A stretch of DNA of 34,889 bases. Source: Afipia sp. (GTDB lineage Bacteria > Pseudomonadota > Alphaproteobacteria > Rhizobiales > Xanthobacteraceae). The stretch is from assembly GCA_030652315.1 (NCBI GenBank), contig JAUSAX010000040.1:1-34889 (forward strand). Direction: 5' to 3'. The position numbers and the translations under genes were made by a program. Every line of letters starts with the position of its first letter. Positions within the stretch are counted from its first letter, which is position 1. Positions 24,270 through 32,002 of the stretch are shown piece by piece. The notes under the pieces were generated by a model. It was not told the origin of the DNA, made no database searches, and saw only the letters and a list, made by a program, of their open reading frames with translations.

Positions 24270-24554
24270 CTATGTGCGCGGCGTGAGGTCGATCGAGCGC
24301 ACGAGGATGCGCGACGCGCCCGCTTCGAGATTTCCGGCGAGATATTTCTTGGCAGCGCAATCGGTGATGCGGTCCTGCAGACGTGCGAACTGGTCGCCGC
24401 GCTGGCTTTCGCGGACGTTGCGCGCCTTCTCCGCGTCGTCCATCGCCGAGTCAGAGACGCCGCACTGAATCTCGGTTGCGCCGTCAGCCATGAAGAACAG
24501 GAACGTGCCGGTCTGGTAATCGTGACCCTGGGCGCGAAGGAAGGTGAGTGACAT
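24270..24554 (-). CDS. Small hypothetical protein (possible DUF1488-like)
   Basis: 94-aa protein starting MSLTFLRAQGHDYQTGTFLFFMADGATEIQCGVSDSAM. The N-terminal strand-rich half followed by a helical half (DAEKARNVRESQRGDQFARLQDRITDCAAKKY) is reminiscent of DUF1488, but the match is from memory and weak. ATG 24554 has AAAGGA eight bases upstream, and an earlier in-frame start at 24575 is less likely. It lies just upstream of the tiny membrane-protein gene on the same strand and could be cotranscribed. Confidence 0.65.
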   Translation of the reverse strand: MSLTFLRAQGHDYQTGTFLFFMADGATEIQCGVSDSAMDDAEKARNVRESQRGDQFARLQDRITDCAAKKYLAGNLEAGASRILVRSIDLTPRT

Positions 24555-24666
24555 GGGGATCGTCCTTTCGGGCATGAGATGCCGCCCGACAGGAGTGTAG
24601 CGCAGTTATGGTGCGTGAAGCGGGTAATTTTTCCCCGAATTTCGCTCCTGCGGACTACGCGAACTA

Positions 24667-24948
24667 TCAACTCGTCATGGCCGGGCTTGTCCCGGCCATC
24701 CACGTCTTTTGTTTCACGGATGCAAGGTGAAGACGTGGATCACCGGGACAAGCCCGGTGATGACGACTGTGGGTGTGGCGATTGATCCTGCGATCTGCGC
24801 GACGCTCCCAGAACGACGATCCGACGCCGTGGCACGCGGCCTTGGCGTGCGGCGAGGCGTTGCGCGTGAACAAGACCTGCTGCCACGCCCACAGCAGGGA
24901 CGCGGCGATGATGAACGCTATCGCGCCGAAGTGCAGGGTCCGCTTCAT
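24667..24948 (-). CDS. Diverged copy of the tiny membrane protein with repeat-derived C-terminus
   Basis: 93 codons. Residues 1-47 (MKRTLHFGAIAFIIAASLLW and on to GVGSSFW) parallel the protein at 24012-24212 almost residue for residue. After SSFW the homology ends and the frame runs through unrelated sequence and then the REP element at 24673-24765, giving a C-terminus reading MAGTSPAMTS. The natural C-terminus (SPNAWYWCLDRV) is lost, so this is probably a pseudogene or a protein with a random tail. Confidence 0.45.
   Translation of the reverse strand: MKRTLHFGAIAFIIAASLLWAWQQVLFTRNASPHAKAACHGVGSSFWERRADRRINRHTHSRHHRACPGDPRLHLASVKQKTWMAGTSPAMTS
24673..24765. repeat. 93-bp REP-like element with 34-base inverted arms
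   Basis: Left arm 24673-24706 and right arm 24732-24765 are complementary at 30 of 34 positions: CGTCAT, CCGGGCTTGTCCCGG, ATCCACGTC against GACGTGGAT, CCGGGACAAGCCCGG, ATGACG, with mismatches only in the two-base joints. Each arm also contains its own CCGGG-N5-CCCGG hairpin. This type is familiar as a high-copy intergenic repeat in Bradyrhizobium relatives. Confidence 0.85.
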
Positions 24949-25044
24949 GTGGGGAGTTTAGCGAAGGAGGGTTGGGAGGCGAAGAGGCCGGGCAATTTCT
25001 AGCCAGGTTGTTCCTTTTCATGCTCCGCTGCTAGAATCCCAAAT

Positions 25045-25074
25045 CCGCTCATCCCCGCGAACGCGGGGATCCAG
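25045..25074 (+). repeat. 30-bp hairpin element, copy A
   Basis: CCGCTC, arm ATCCCCGC, loop GAAC, arm GCGGGGAT, then CCAG. It ends 12 bases before the GIY-YIG start codon, and its last AG forms part of the AGAGG ribosome binding site. Confidence 0.85.
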
Positions 25075-25086
25075 AGGCGACATGGT

Positions 25087-25374
25087 ATGAGCTTCTTCGT
25101 CTATATGCTCGCAAGCCAGCGCAACGGCACGCTCTACATCGGTATGACCGATGATTTGCCGCGCCGCGTTTGGCAGCATCGGACGGGCGCGGTGCCGGGA
25201 TTCACGTCCCGCTACGACGTGAAGATACTGGTCTGGTACGAAGCACATGAGAGCCGCGAGTCTGCCTTCGCGCGAGAGCGTCAACTCAAGAAATGGAATC
25301 GCGGCTGGAAGCTCGGTCTGATCGAGGCAGAGAATTCCGAGTGGAAAGATTTGTTTGATGAACTTTCACCGTGA
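25087..25374 (+). CDS. GIY-YIG nuclease-domain protein (COG2827 type)
   Basis: 95-aa stand-alone GIY-YIG domain. FVYMLAS carries the first tyrosine (Tyr6), GTLYIGMTDDLPRRVWQHR holds the YIG strand (Tyr17), Arg27 and His31, and FARERQLKKWNRGWK provides the metal-binding glutamate (Glu64) and an Asn. The catalytic set is complete, so it should cut or nick DNA. Family members such as E. coli YhbQ have no settled biological role. AGAGG lies nine bases before ATG 25087. Three copies of a 30-bp hairpin element stand around it: one directly upstream and an inverted pair downstream. This arrangement suggests the protein acts on or with those hairpins; that is inference. Confidence 0.93.
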   Translation: MSFFVYMLASQRNGTLYIGMTDDLPRRVWQHRTGAVPGFTSRYDVKILVWYEAHESRESAFARERQLKKWNRGWKLGLIEAENSEWKDLFDELSP

Positions 25375-25420
25375 TGCTCTGTGCCTAATCTGACGATCTG
25401 TCATTGGTGCTCGGTGATTT

Positions 25421-25450
25421 CTGGGTCCCCGCTTTCGCGGGGACGAGCGG
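25421..25450 (-). repeat. 30-bp hairpin element, copy B (inverted)
   Basis: Read on the minus strand: CCGCTC, arm GTCCCCGC, loop GAAA, arm GCGGGGAC, CCAG. It lies 47 bases behind the GIY-YIG stop and faces copy C. Confidence 0.85.
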
Positions 25451-25469
25451 AGCGGGCATGATCTCTCTG

Positions 25470-25499
25470 CCGCTCATTCCCGCGTAAGCGGGAATCCAG
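25470..25499 (+). repeat. 30-bp hairpin element, copy C
   Basis: CCGCTC, arm ATTCCCGC, loop GTAA, arm GCGGGAAT, CCAG. Nineteen bases separate it from copy B, so B and C form an inverted doublet like a REPIN. Confidence 0.85.
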
Positions 25500-25538
25500 T
25501 CAGGTTTTCATCCGTGTAGAATTTTAATGGAGGAGCAG

Positions 25539-25565
25539 CCCGCATGAAGCGAAGCGCAATGCGGG
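25539..25565. repeat. Palindromic repeat CCCGCAT-N13-ATGCGGG
   Basis: CCCGCAT (25539-25545) and ATGCGGG (25559-25565) flank GAAGCGAAGCGCA. A GGGCTACGC-type repeat end follows at 25603-25615 and overlaps the stop codon of the next gene. A common style of intergenic repeat in these genomes. Confidence 0.55.
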
Positions 25566-25609
25566 GAGGCGATCGAGTCAGTCCCGAATTTTTCTGTGTT
25601 TTATCCGGG

Positions 25610-26458
25610 CTACGCTTGTTCAACAGCGTCAAGTTCAGCAAGTAGGCGAATGAACGACGCACCGGTGCTCACAAGATTTATGGTTAGGCTTAGCGGAGGC
25701 TGAGATACTTCCTGCTTGCCAGCCTCATGCCTATAAAAATGACAGGCATCGATCCAATCCTTAAACGACAAGAGGGCTTTTTTAGCTGCTCCAATTGCGA
25801 TTGTATCGTTAGCGTAGAGCTTCTCGATCAACGGAGCAATTTGTTCCGATTCGCTCGCTGTTAATCGAGGGGATCGCGGAAACATCAACCGGAATAAACC
25901 CTCGGCACTTGCGAATGTCCGGCGAATGGCATTCTTATTATCTACAGAAATCGTCTTGGAGCCATTTTCAAATTCATTTAAGGCATTCGCGTATCGAGGA
26001 GCTTGCAACGCCGCAATGCTTGCGGCCTTAGCTCTCGAATACTCTTCATCCGGATAAGGATGGACACCGCTTTGATCATCTACGCGATAAGCAATATTTA
26101 AGTCGGAAAAGATTTGATTTACTAGGGTCGCCCATAACTTCGATGCGCCCGGACCTCGCCCATCACGTTGGATGAAATGCCCCGCAACTGTGACGAGATC
26201 GAGAACGTCTTGTAGTTCCCATTTCTCGAGTATCACCTTCCAACTAGACGAACTAGAATAGGGAGTTTTAAGGCCAAGCTTCTTTTCGGCCTCTTGGCCA
26301 AGAGCTTCGTCTATCCAGAACGGTTTAGTATCACTGATTAAGGCAGCAAGTCGGAAGCGCATTCGAGGATGATCTTGGATCGGCTTTCCGTGATCCAAAT
26401 AGATCTCTGAATATCGCTTTCCGACCGGGACACCTTCTTTTGGATTAAATCCCGACAT
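25610..26458 (-). CDS. Unknown protein, AT-richer than its neighbours
   Basis: 282-aa soluble protein with no domain I can name. The C-terminal half is helical and has a motif series NAIRRTFASAEGLFRLM, SFKDWIDACHFYRHEAGKQE and VSTGASFIRLLAELD. The E...YRH arrangement is reminiscent of HEPN-type domains of abortive-infection proteins, but the canonical R-x4-6-H is not present, so this is only a hint. Base composition and codon use (many AT-ending codons) differ from the flanking GC-rich genes, suggesting recent acquisition. It begins 33 bases after the nrdJ stop on the same strand, and its stop codon lies inside a repeat end. Confidence 0.75.
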   Translation of the reverse strand: MSGFNPKEGVPVGKRYSEIYLDHGKPIQDHPRMRFRLAALISDTKPFWIDEALGQEAEKKLGLKTPYSSSSSWKVILEKWELQDVLDLVTVAGHFIQRDGRGPGASKLWATLVNQIFSDLNIAYRVDDQSGVHPYPDEEYSRAKAASIAALQAPRYANALNEFENGSKTISVDNKNAIRRTFASAEGLFRLMFPRSPRLTASESEQIAPLIEKLYANDTIAIGAAKKALLSFKDWIDACHFYRHEAGKQEVSQPPLSLTINLVSTGASFIRLLAELDAVEQA

Positions 26459-26491
26459 TCTGCCCCAACGTAAACGTCGTGCCGGCTGCTC

Positions 26492-29400
26492 TCACGAACA
26501 TCCCGTCGTGCTTCCGCACGTGTCGCACTTCATGCAGGTGCCGTTGCGCACCAGTGTGAAATTCGAGCACTCGGTGCACATGTCGCCTTCGTAGCCGCGC
26601 GCCTTGGCTTCCGCGCGGCGGTCGGCCTTGGTCGGTCCGGCTTGCGCCGCAGCCGATCCGGCCTTGCTCCAGTTCTGCTGCTCCAGCTTTTCGGTCGGCG
26701 AAAGCTCGCGCTCGGGCTCTGCGGTCTTGAGCGCGGTAGCACCCTCGACATTGTCCTGCCCGTCGTGATGCCGTGCGGTCGCGCCGGCTGACGCAATCGA
26801 GGTGACGTTGCCGGACGCCTGCGCGTCGGCAGCGCCGCCCTGCATGACAACGAGCTTGTCGGTGCGCGAGCGGGTGAGGCCCTTGGAGACGAACTTGTTG
26901 CCGTCCGGATTGCGGCCTTCCTCGACGCCCTTGCCGAGCGCGTCGAACTGCGTCTCGCTCGGATCGACGTGGGCGAGATCGAAGCGCGACTGGTACGACA
27001 CGGCGAGTTCGCGGAACACGTAGTCGAGGATCGAGGTCGCGAACTTGATCGAGTCGTTGCCCTGCACCGGGCCCGCAGGCTCGAAGCGGGTGAAGGTGAA
27101 GGCGTCGACATACTCTTCCAGCGGCACGCCGTACTGGAGGCCCAGCGAGACGGCGATGGCGAAGTTGTTGATGAAGGAGCGGAGCGCCGCACCTTCCTTG
27201 TGCATGTCGATGAAGATTTCGCCGAGGCGGCCGTCATCGTATTCGCCGGTGCGGAGGTAAACCTTGTGCCCGCCGACCACAGCCTTCTGGGTGTAGCCCT
27301 TGCGGCGATCCGGCATCTTCTCGCGTTCACGCATGACAATGATGCGCTCGACCAGTTTCTCGACGATCTTCTCCGAGACCTGGGTGGTGCGCGCCGCCAT
27401 CGGCTTGTCGTAGAACGCCTCGATCGCATCTTCCTCCTCGTCATCATCGCTGATGAGCTGCGAGTTCAGCGGCTGCGAGAGCTTCGAGCCGTCGCGATAG
27501 AGCGCGTTGGCCTTGAGCGCGAGCTTCCACGACAGCAGGTAAGCGGATGTGCACTCCTCCACCGTGGCGTCGTTCGGCATGTTGATGGTCTTGGAGATCG
27601 CACCCGAGATGAAGGGCTGCGACGCCGCCATCATGCGGATGTGGCTTTCCACCGAGAGATAACGCTTGCCGATCTTGCCGCAGGGATTGGCGCAATCGAA
27701 CACGCTGTAGTGCTCGGCCTTCAGATGCGGCGCGCCTTCCACGGTCATCGCGCCGCAGATGTGGATGTTGGCAGCTTCGATCTCACGCTTGCTGAAGCCC
27801 ATAGCGGTGAGCAGGTCGAAGCCGGGGGCCGCGATAGCCTCGGGTTCGATCTTCAGGGTGTCGCGCAGGAAATCTTCGCCGAAGGTCCACTTGTTGAAGG
27901 CGAACTTGATGTCGAACGCGGTCGGCAGCGCGGCTTCGGCCTTCTTCAGCGCTTCGTCGGTGAAGCCCTTGGCCTTCAGCGTCGAGGCGTTGACGCCGGG
28001 CGCTTGTCCCAGCGAGCCGTGGCCGACTGCGTAGGCTTCGATCTCGGCGATCTGGTTCTCAGGATAGCCGAGCGCGCGCAGCGCTTCCGGAACGGCGCGG
28101 TTGATGATCTTCCAGTAGCCGCCGCCGGCGAGCTTCTTGAATTTCACCAGCGCGAAGTCCGGCTCGATGCCTGTGGTGTCGCAATCCATCACGAGGCCGA
28201 TGGTGCCGGTCGGCGCGACCACTGTGGTTTGCGCGTTGCGGTAGCCGTGGGCTTCGCCGAGTTCGAGCGCCTGATCCCAGACGAATTTCGCGCGGGTGAC
28301 GATGTCGCCCTGCGGGCAGCTCGCGTGATCGAGCGGCACGGGGTTCACAGCGAGCGCTTCATAGCCGTTGGAGTGGCCATGGGCGGCGCGGCGATGGTTG
28401 CGGATCACGCGCAGCATGTGGCTCGCGTTCTTCTTGTAGCCGGGGAAGGGGCCAAGCTCCTTCGCCATTTCGGCGGAGGTCGCGTAGCTGGTGCCGGTCA
28501 TCACTGCGGTCAGCGCGCCGCACAGTGCGCGGCCTTCCTTGGAGTCATACGACAGACCCATGGTCATCAGCAGGCCGCCGATGTTGGCGTAGCCGAGGCC
28601 GAGCGTGCGGTACTCGTAGGAGAGTTCGGCGATCGGCTTCGACGGGAACTGCGCCATCATCACCGAGATTTCGAGCACGACGGTCCACAGACGGCACAGA
28701 TGCTCATAGGCTTCGATGTCGAAACGGCGGGTTTGCGTGTCGTAGAAGGTCAGCAGGTTGGCGGAGGCGAGGTTGCACGCCGTGTCGTCGAGGAACATGT
28801 ATTCCGAGCACGGATTGGACGCGCGGATGTCGCCGCTGGCCTTACAGGTATGCCAGTCGTTCATCGTGGTGTTGTAGTGCAGGCCGGGATCGGCCGAGGC
28901 CCAGGCGGCGTAACCGATTTTCTCCCACAGGTCGCGGGCCTTCAGCGTCTTCATCACCTTCTTGTTGGTGCGGCCGATCAGATTCCAGTCGCCGTCCGTT
29001 TCCACCGCGCGCAGGAAATCGTCCTTCAGCGAGACGGAGTTGTTCGAGTTCTGGCCCGCGACGGTGAGATAGGCTTCCGAATCCCAGTCGGTGTCGTAGA
29101 CGTCGAACGAGATGTCGGTGTAGCCCTGCTTGGCGAACTGCATCACGCGCTTGATCAGATTGTCCTGCACCATGGCGCGGCGCGCGAACTTGATTTCGCG
29201 GCGGAGCGCCGGGTTCTTCTCAGGGTCGAAGCAATCGTCGCCAGAACCTTCGCAGTTCACGCAGGCCTTCATGATGGCCTTGAGGTGCTTCTGGTTGATC
29301 TTGGAGCCGGTGACGAGGGCCGCGACCTTCTGCTCTTCCTTCACCTTCCAGTCGATATAGGTCTCGATATCCGGATGGTCCGCATCGACGACGACCATCT

Positions 29401-30235
29401 TGGCCGCGCGGCGCGTGGTGCCGCCGCTCTTGATCGCGCCCGCTGCGCGGTCGCCGATCTTGAGGAACGACATCAGGCCGCTTGAGCGGCCTCCGCCGGA
29501 GAGCTTTTCGCCTTCGCCGCGCAGACGCGAGAAGTTGGAGCCGGTGCCGGAGCCGTACTTGAACAGGCGCGCTTCGCGGACCCACAGGTCCATAATGCCG
29601 CCTTCGTTGACGAGATCGTCGTCCACGCCCTGAATGAAGCAGGCGTGCGGCTGCGGATGCTCGTAAGAGGATTTGGACTTGGTCAGCTTGCCGGTCTTCC
29701 AGTCCACATAATAGTGGCCCTGGCCGGGACCATCGACGCCGTAGGCCCAGTGCAGTCCGGTGTTGAACCACTGCGGCGAGTTCGGCGCGACCATCTGCTT
29801 GGCGAGCATGAAGCGGAGTTCGTCATAGAACGCGCGGGCATCTTCTTCCGACGAGAAGTACGAGCCCTTCCAGCCCCAGTAGGTCCAGCAGCCGGCGAGA
29901 CGGTCGAACACCTGCTTGGCGGAATGCTCGCCGCCGATGCGCTCGGATTCGGGGAGGAGGGCGAGAGCCTCGGTGTCCGGCACCGAGCGCCACAGCCACG
30001 ATGGAATGGTTTCTTCCTCGACCTTCTTCAGGCGCGAGGCGACGCCGGCTTTACGGAAATACTTCTGCGCCAGAACGTCGGAGGCGACCTGCGACCAGAA
30101 CTCCGGCACCTCGACGTTCTCAAGGCGGAACACCACCGAGCCGTCGGGGTTGCGGATCTCGCTCGTCGTCAGCCGGAAGTCGATGGCGGCGTAGGGTGAC
30201 TGGTCGGCTTTGGTGTAGCGGCGTTCGATGCGCAT
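26492..30235 (-). CDS. nrdJ: Adenosylcobalamin-dependent (class II) ribonucleotide reductase
   Basis: 1247-aa enzyme that makes deoxyribonucleotides with a B12-derived radical, independent of oxygen, in the cytoplasm. Recognisable parts: the N-terminal region with WLWRSVPD, the NSNNSVSL segment, catalytic motif NPCSE (Asn474, Cys476, Glu478, matching the Asn-Cys-Glu trio of class II enzymes), [12 protein letters not shown], the [20 protein letters not shown] loop, and a C-terminal zinc/redox tail with CTEC, CMKCDTC and a final GCS. Length fits the long alphaproteobacterial form. Upstream lie a leader of about 390 bases and a likely NrdR-box pair at 30627-30673. No canonical cobalamin riboswitch is seen. 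Confidence 0.96.
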   Translation of the reverse strand: MRIERRYTKADQSPYAAIDFRLTTSEIRNPDGSVVFRLENVEVPEFWSQVASDVLAQKYFRKAGVASRLKKVEEETIPSWLWRSVPDTEALALLPESERIGGEHSAKQVFDRLAGCWTYWGWKGSYFSSEEDARAFYDELRFMLAKQMVAPNSPQWFNTGLHWAYGVDGPGQGHYYVDWKTGKLTKSKSSYEHPQPHACFIQGVDDDLVNEGGIMDLWVREARLFKYGSGTGSNFSRLRGEGEKLSGGGRSSGLMSFLKIGDRAAGAIKSGGTTRRAAKMVVVDADHPDIETYIDWKVKEEQKVAALVTGSKINQKHLKAIMKACVNCEGSGDDCFDPEKNPALRREIKFARRAMVQDNLIKRVMQFAKQGYTDISFDVYDTDWDSEAYLTVAGQNSNNSVSLKDDFLRAVETDGDWNLIGRTNKKVMKTLKARDLWEKIGYAAWASADPGLHYNTTMNDWHTCKASGDIRASNPCSEYMFLDDTACNLASANLLTFYDTQTRRFDIEAYEHLCRLWTVVLEISVMMAQFPSKPIAELSYEYRTLGLGYANIGGLLMTMGLSYDSKEGRALCGALTAVMTGTSYATSAEMAKELGPFPGYKKNASHMLRVIRNHRRAAHGHSNGYEALAVNPVPLDHASCPQGDIVTRAKFVWDQALELGEAHGYRNAQTTVVAPTGTIGLVMDCDTTGIEPDFALVKFKKLAGGGYWKIINRAVPEALRALGYPENQIAEIEAYAVGHGSLGQAPGVNASTLKAKGFTDEALKKAEAALPTAFDIKFAFNKWTFGEDFLRDTLKIEPEAIAAPGFDLLTAMGFSKREIEAANIHICGAMTVEGAPHLKAEHYSVFDCANPCGKIGKRYLSVESHIRMMAASQPFISGAISKTINMPNDATVEECTSAYLLSWKLALKANALYRDGSKLSQPLNSQLISDDDEEEDAIEAFYDKPMAARTTQVSEKIVEKLVERIIVMREREKMPDRRKGYTQKAVVGGHKVYLRTGEYDDGRLGEIFIDMHKEGAALRSFINNFAIAVSLGLQYGVPLEEYVDAFTFTRFEPAGPVQGNDSIKFATSILDYVFRELAVSYQSRFDLAHVDPSETQFDALGKGVEEGRNPDGNKFVSKGLTRSRTDKLVVMQGGAADAQASGNVTSIASAGATARHHDGQDNVEGATALKTAEPERELSPTEKLEQQNWSKAGSAAAQAGPTKADRRAEAKARGYEGDMCTECSNFTLVRNGTCMKCDTCGSTTGCS

Positions 30236-30600
30236 TGTAGTGCCCCGTCCTTTGCCGGCGCTCCCGTCCCTTGACGGTAAGCCGGAGATTTCAATTTGCG
30301 AACCGGTTCGTTCGCAGTGCCTTGCCGTTCACGTCGTCCCGTTTCGGGTCCGAAGCCGCGGCCTGTTAACTCTGGTGGGCGAGGTACGGTCCCCAAACCG
30401 GCCTTGCCCGAACGCCCCAAACTCGCCTTTTGCGCCACGGTTTGCCGCGGTTTCGCCATTTGCCCGGACTGGCCGCCCGGCTCCGAAAAAAGAGCAGACA
30501 AATCCACGTCCCGTGGCGTTGAGCTGCCTGACGGAGTTGTCGTTTTGACCCTTTTCGGGAGGTGCCCGGCGGGACTGAAAACCCCCGCGCCGAACAGTCC
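30236..30600 (-). other. Long untranslated leader of nrdJ
   Basis: About 365 bases without a credible gene between the predicted promoter and the nrdJ start. On the minus strand it contains a GGGACTG / CAGTCCC pair with a 20-base loop (about 30575-30601), a perfect CCACG-GGA-CGTGG hairpin (about 30505-30517) with T6 at 30486-30491 shortly after, and CTCCG / CGGAG ends enclosing it. These could form an attenuator. The B12-box-like AGGCACTG near 30315-30322 is isolated. Confidence 0.4.
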
Positions 30601-30602
30601 CA

Positions 30603-30673
30603 AAACTAGGCCGACTCCATCCGGCACGTCAAGGATTAGTGTCGAAAGTTGAATCAAATACTAAATATGGTGG
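30603..30673 (-). promoter_or_regulatory. Candidate NrdR-box pair and nrdJ promoter
   Basis: Two 16-base sites resemble the NrdR box (consensus about ACACWATATATWGTGT). 30658-30673 reads ATACTAAATATGGTGG (12 of 16) and 30627-30642 reads CGTCAAGGATTAGTGT (9 of 16, right half perfect). Their starts are 31 bases apart, the phasing known for NrdR pairs. On the minus strand TTGACG inside the proximal box could be the -35, with a weak TAGTTT 18 bases later. Repression of nrdJ by NrdR when dATP is plentiful would follow. Confidence 0.55.
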
Positions 30674-30689
30674 AAAATGCGATTTTCCA
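30671..30689. promoter_or_regulatory. Perfect 19-bp dyad next to the NrdR site
   Basis: TGGAAAATGCGATTTTCCA: 8-bp arms around GCG. It touches the distal NrdR-box and lies in the divergent gap between nrdJ and the EamA genes. It looks like an operator; the protein is unknown. Confidence 0.45.
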
Positions 30690-30744
30690 GCGGGATGGTG
30701 CATCGCCGGGATGGTTCGCATTGCGGGAAGTATCGGTGAGTCCT

Positions 30745-30933
30745 TGTGGATTCGGAAGCCGAAATCTCACCTCCTTGTGAGTTCCTCCAAGGTTTGTCGC
30801 GGGCCTCCAGAATCGCCTCTTGGGTATGCGCGTATTTTGCGGATTTCGGGTGGATCACGTGCGCGCGCGCGGTCTTTCTCCCCGTCATCCACATGGTGTG
30901 GAATTCGAGTCGAAGGGCCAAACCTGTGGACAG
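30745..30933. promoter_or_regulatory. Cluster of DnaA-box-like sequences
   Basis: TGTGGATTC (30745-30753), TCATCCACA (30885-30893, one mismatch to TTATCCACA) and TGTGGACAG (30925-30933) occur within 190 bases, plus a CCACA-TGG-TGTGG palindrome at 30889-30901. The remainder of the 30690-31102 stretch holds the EamA relic and a short alternating GC run at 30861-30872 but no gene. Confidence 0.3.
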
Positions 30934-30936
30934 CCG

Positions 30937-30987
30937 CTGGCGTTCCGGCAATCGCTGAAAGTCCCCCGCGCGCAGTGGGCGCGGCTT
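30937..30987 (+). pseudogene. 17-codon relic of an EamA transporter gene
   Basis: Encodes LAFRQSLKVPRAQWARL, identical to residues 64-80 of the second EamA protein (nucleotides 32188-32238). The 51 bases differ at four sites, all synonymous third positions. Homology stops at both ends. It sits 115 bases before the first EamA gene, in another frame. Confidence 0.75.
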
Positions 30988-31102
30988 GTGCCGCGCCGAC
31001 TCGGCGCCTGCACAATCGCAGGGAGGTTCTGCCGCAAAGCGGGTGGCTGAACGCGCGAATCGCGGTCATGGTGCGGATGATTCCCTCGGACTCTTCATTC
31101 CC

Positions 31103-32002
31103 ATGACAGCCGAAACCTATCGACGTGCGCCGGCACGAATAGCGCCCGCGGGGCTGGTTTTCCTCGGCATCATGACGCTGGGTGCCGGCATCAACTGGCC
31201 CGTTCAGAAGATATTGCTCGGCGAATGGCCGCCGTTATCGGCGCGGGGGCTGTCGGGATTGGCGGGAGCGTGTCTGCTTGCCGTGCTCGCAATCGCGACG
31301 CGCCAGAGTCTGCGCGTGCCGGAAGGCCAGTGGCTGCGAATCTGTATTTCGGCGTTCCTCAACATCACCTCCTGGGTGGTGATGATGGGATTCGCGCTCA
31401 CAATTCTCCCTGCCAGCGAAGCTGCCATTCTCGCCTACACCATGCCGGTTTGGACGGCGGTGCTGGCATGGCCCGTACTCGGAGAACGGCTCACGCCATT
31501 GCGCGTCGTCGCCATGATCATGGCGTTCGCCGGGATAGTGGTTCTGATGGGCGGTAGCGGCGTCGAGGCCAGCGTCGCAAAATTGCCGGGCATCCTGCTG
31601 GCGCTGGCCACCGCCTTTACATATGCGCTCGGCACCATTTTTCTGAAGCGTTTTCCGATCGCGATGCCGCCGATGGCCTCCGCGTCCTGGCAACTGGGGG
31701 TCGGCTGCCTGCCCGTTGCGGTGATCGGCGTCGCGATCGAGCGGCCCGACATCGCTGCGCTGTCCATCGTCGGCTGGAGTTGTCTCGCCTACAACGCCAT
31801 CGTGCAGCAATGTATCGGCTATGCCTGCTGGCTTGCAGCCTTGCAGCGCATGCCGGCCTCCGCAGCCGCCATCGGTACCATGTTCGTGCCGGTGATCGGC
31901 GTGTTGGTGTCCGCGTATGTCATCGGCGAACCTTTGGGCGCCGCGCAGATTGCCGCGCTCGTGCTGACGGTCGGTAGCGTCGCGCTGGCAGTGCGGTCGT
32001 GA
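31103..32002 (+). CDS. EamA/DMT-superfamily transporter 1
   Basis: 299-aa membrane protein with ten predicted helices arranged as two EamA repeats of five (first repeat from GLVFLGIMTLGAGINWPVQK, second from LPGILLALATAFTYALGTIF). Drug/metabolite transporters of this family usually export amino acids or metabolites; specificity is unknown. ATG 31103 begins MTAETYRRAPARI; no good ribosome binding site is visible. The stop overlaps the next gene's GTG by four bases (GTGA), so both products are made together. The two proteins are clear paralogues (for example RQSLRVPEGQW against RQSLKVPRAQW) and may work as a pair. Confidence 0.88.
   Translation: MTAETYRRAPARIAPAGLVFLGIMTLGAGINWPVQKILLGEWPPLSARGLSGLAGACLLAVLAIATRQSLRVPEGQWLRICISAFLNITSWVVMMGFALTILPASEAAILAYTMPVWTAVLAWPVLGERLTPLRVVAMIMAFAGIVVLMGGSGVEASVAKLPGILLALATAFTYALGTIFLKRFPIAMPPMASASWQLGVGCLPVAVIGVAIERPDIAALSIVGWSCLAYNAIVQQCIGYACWLAALQRMPASAAAIGTMFVPVIGVLVSAYVIGEPLGAAQIAALVLTVGSVALAVRS

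Noticed and set aside
25045..25499. CRISPR array at the three 30-bp repeats
   Set aside because: Copies are unevenly spaced, one is inverted, and there are no spacers of constant length or cas genes.
25610..26458. Firm assignment of the unknown protein to the HEPN family
   Set aside because: The canonical R-x4-6-H motif is not found; only general helical pattern and a YRH cluster support it.
26969..29485. 838-codon open frame on the plus strand, antisense to nrdJ
   Set aside because: High-GC shadow of nrdJ: His/Arg/Asp/Val-rich, no domain, no start signals, and nrdJ on the other strand is certain.
30236..30400. Cobalamin riboswitch before nrdJ
   Set aside because: Only a single near-match to the B12 box (AGGCACTG); the other conserved blocks of the family are missing.
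30986..31102. Extended N-terminus of the first EamA transporter
   Set aside because: The upstream in-frame residues are polar and low in hydrophobicity, and the normal EamA N-terminus starts at ATG 31103.
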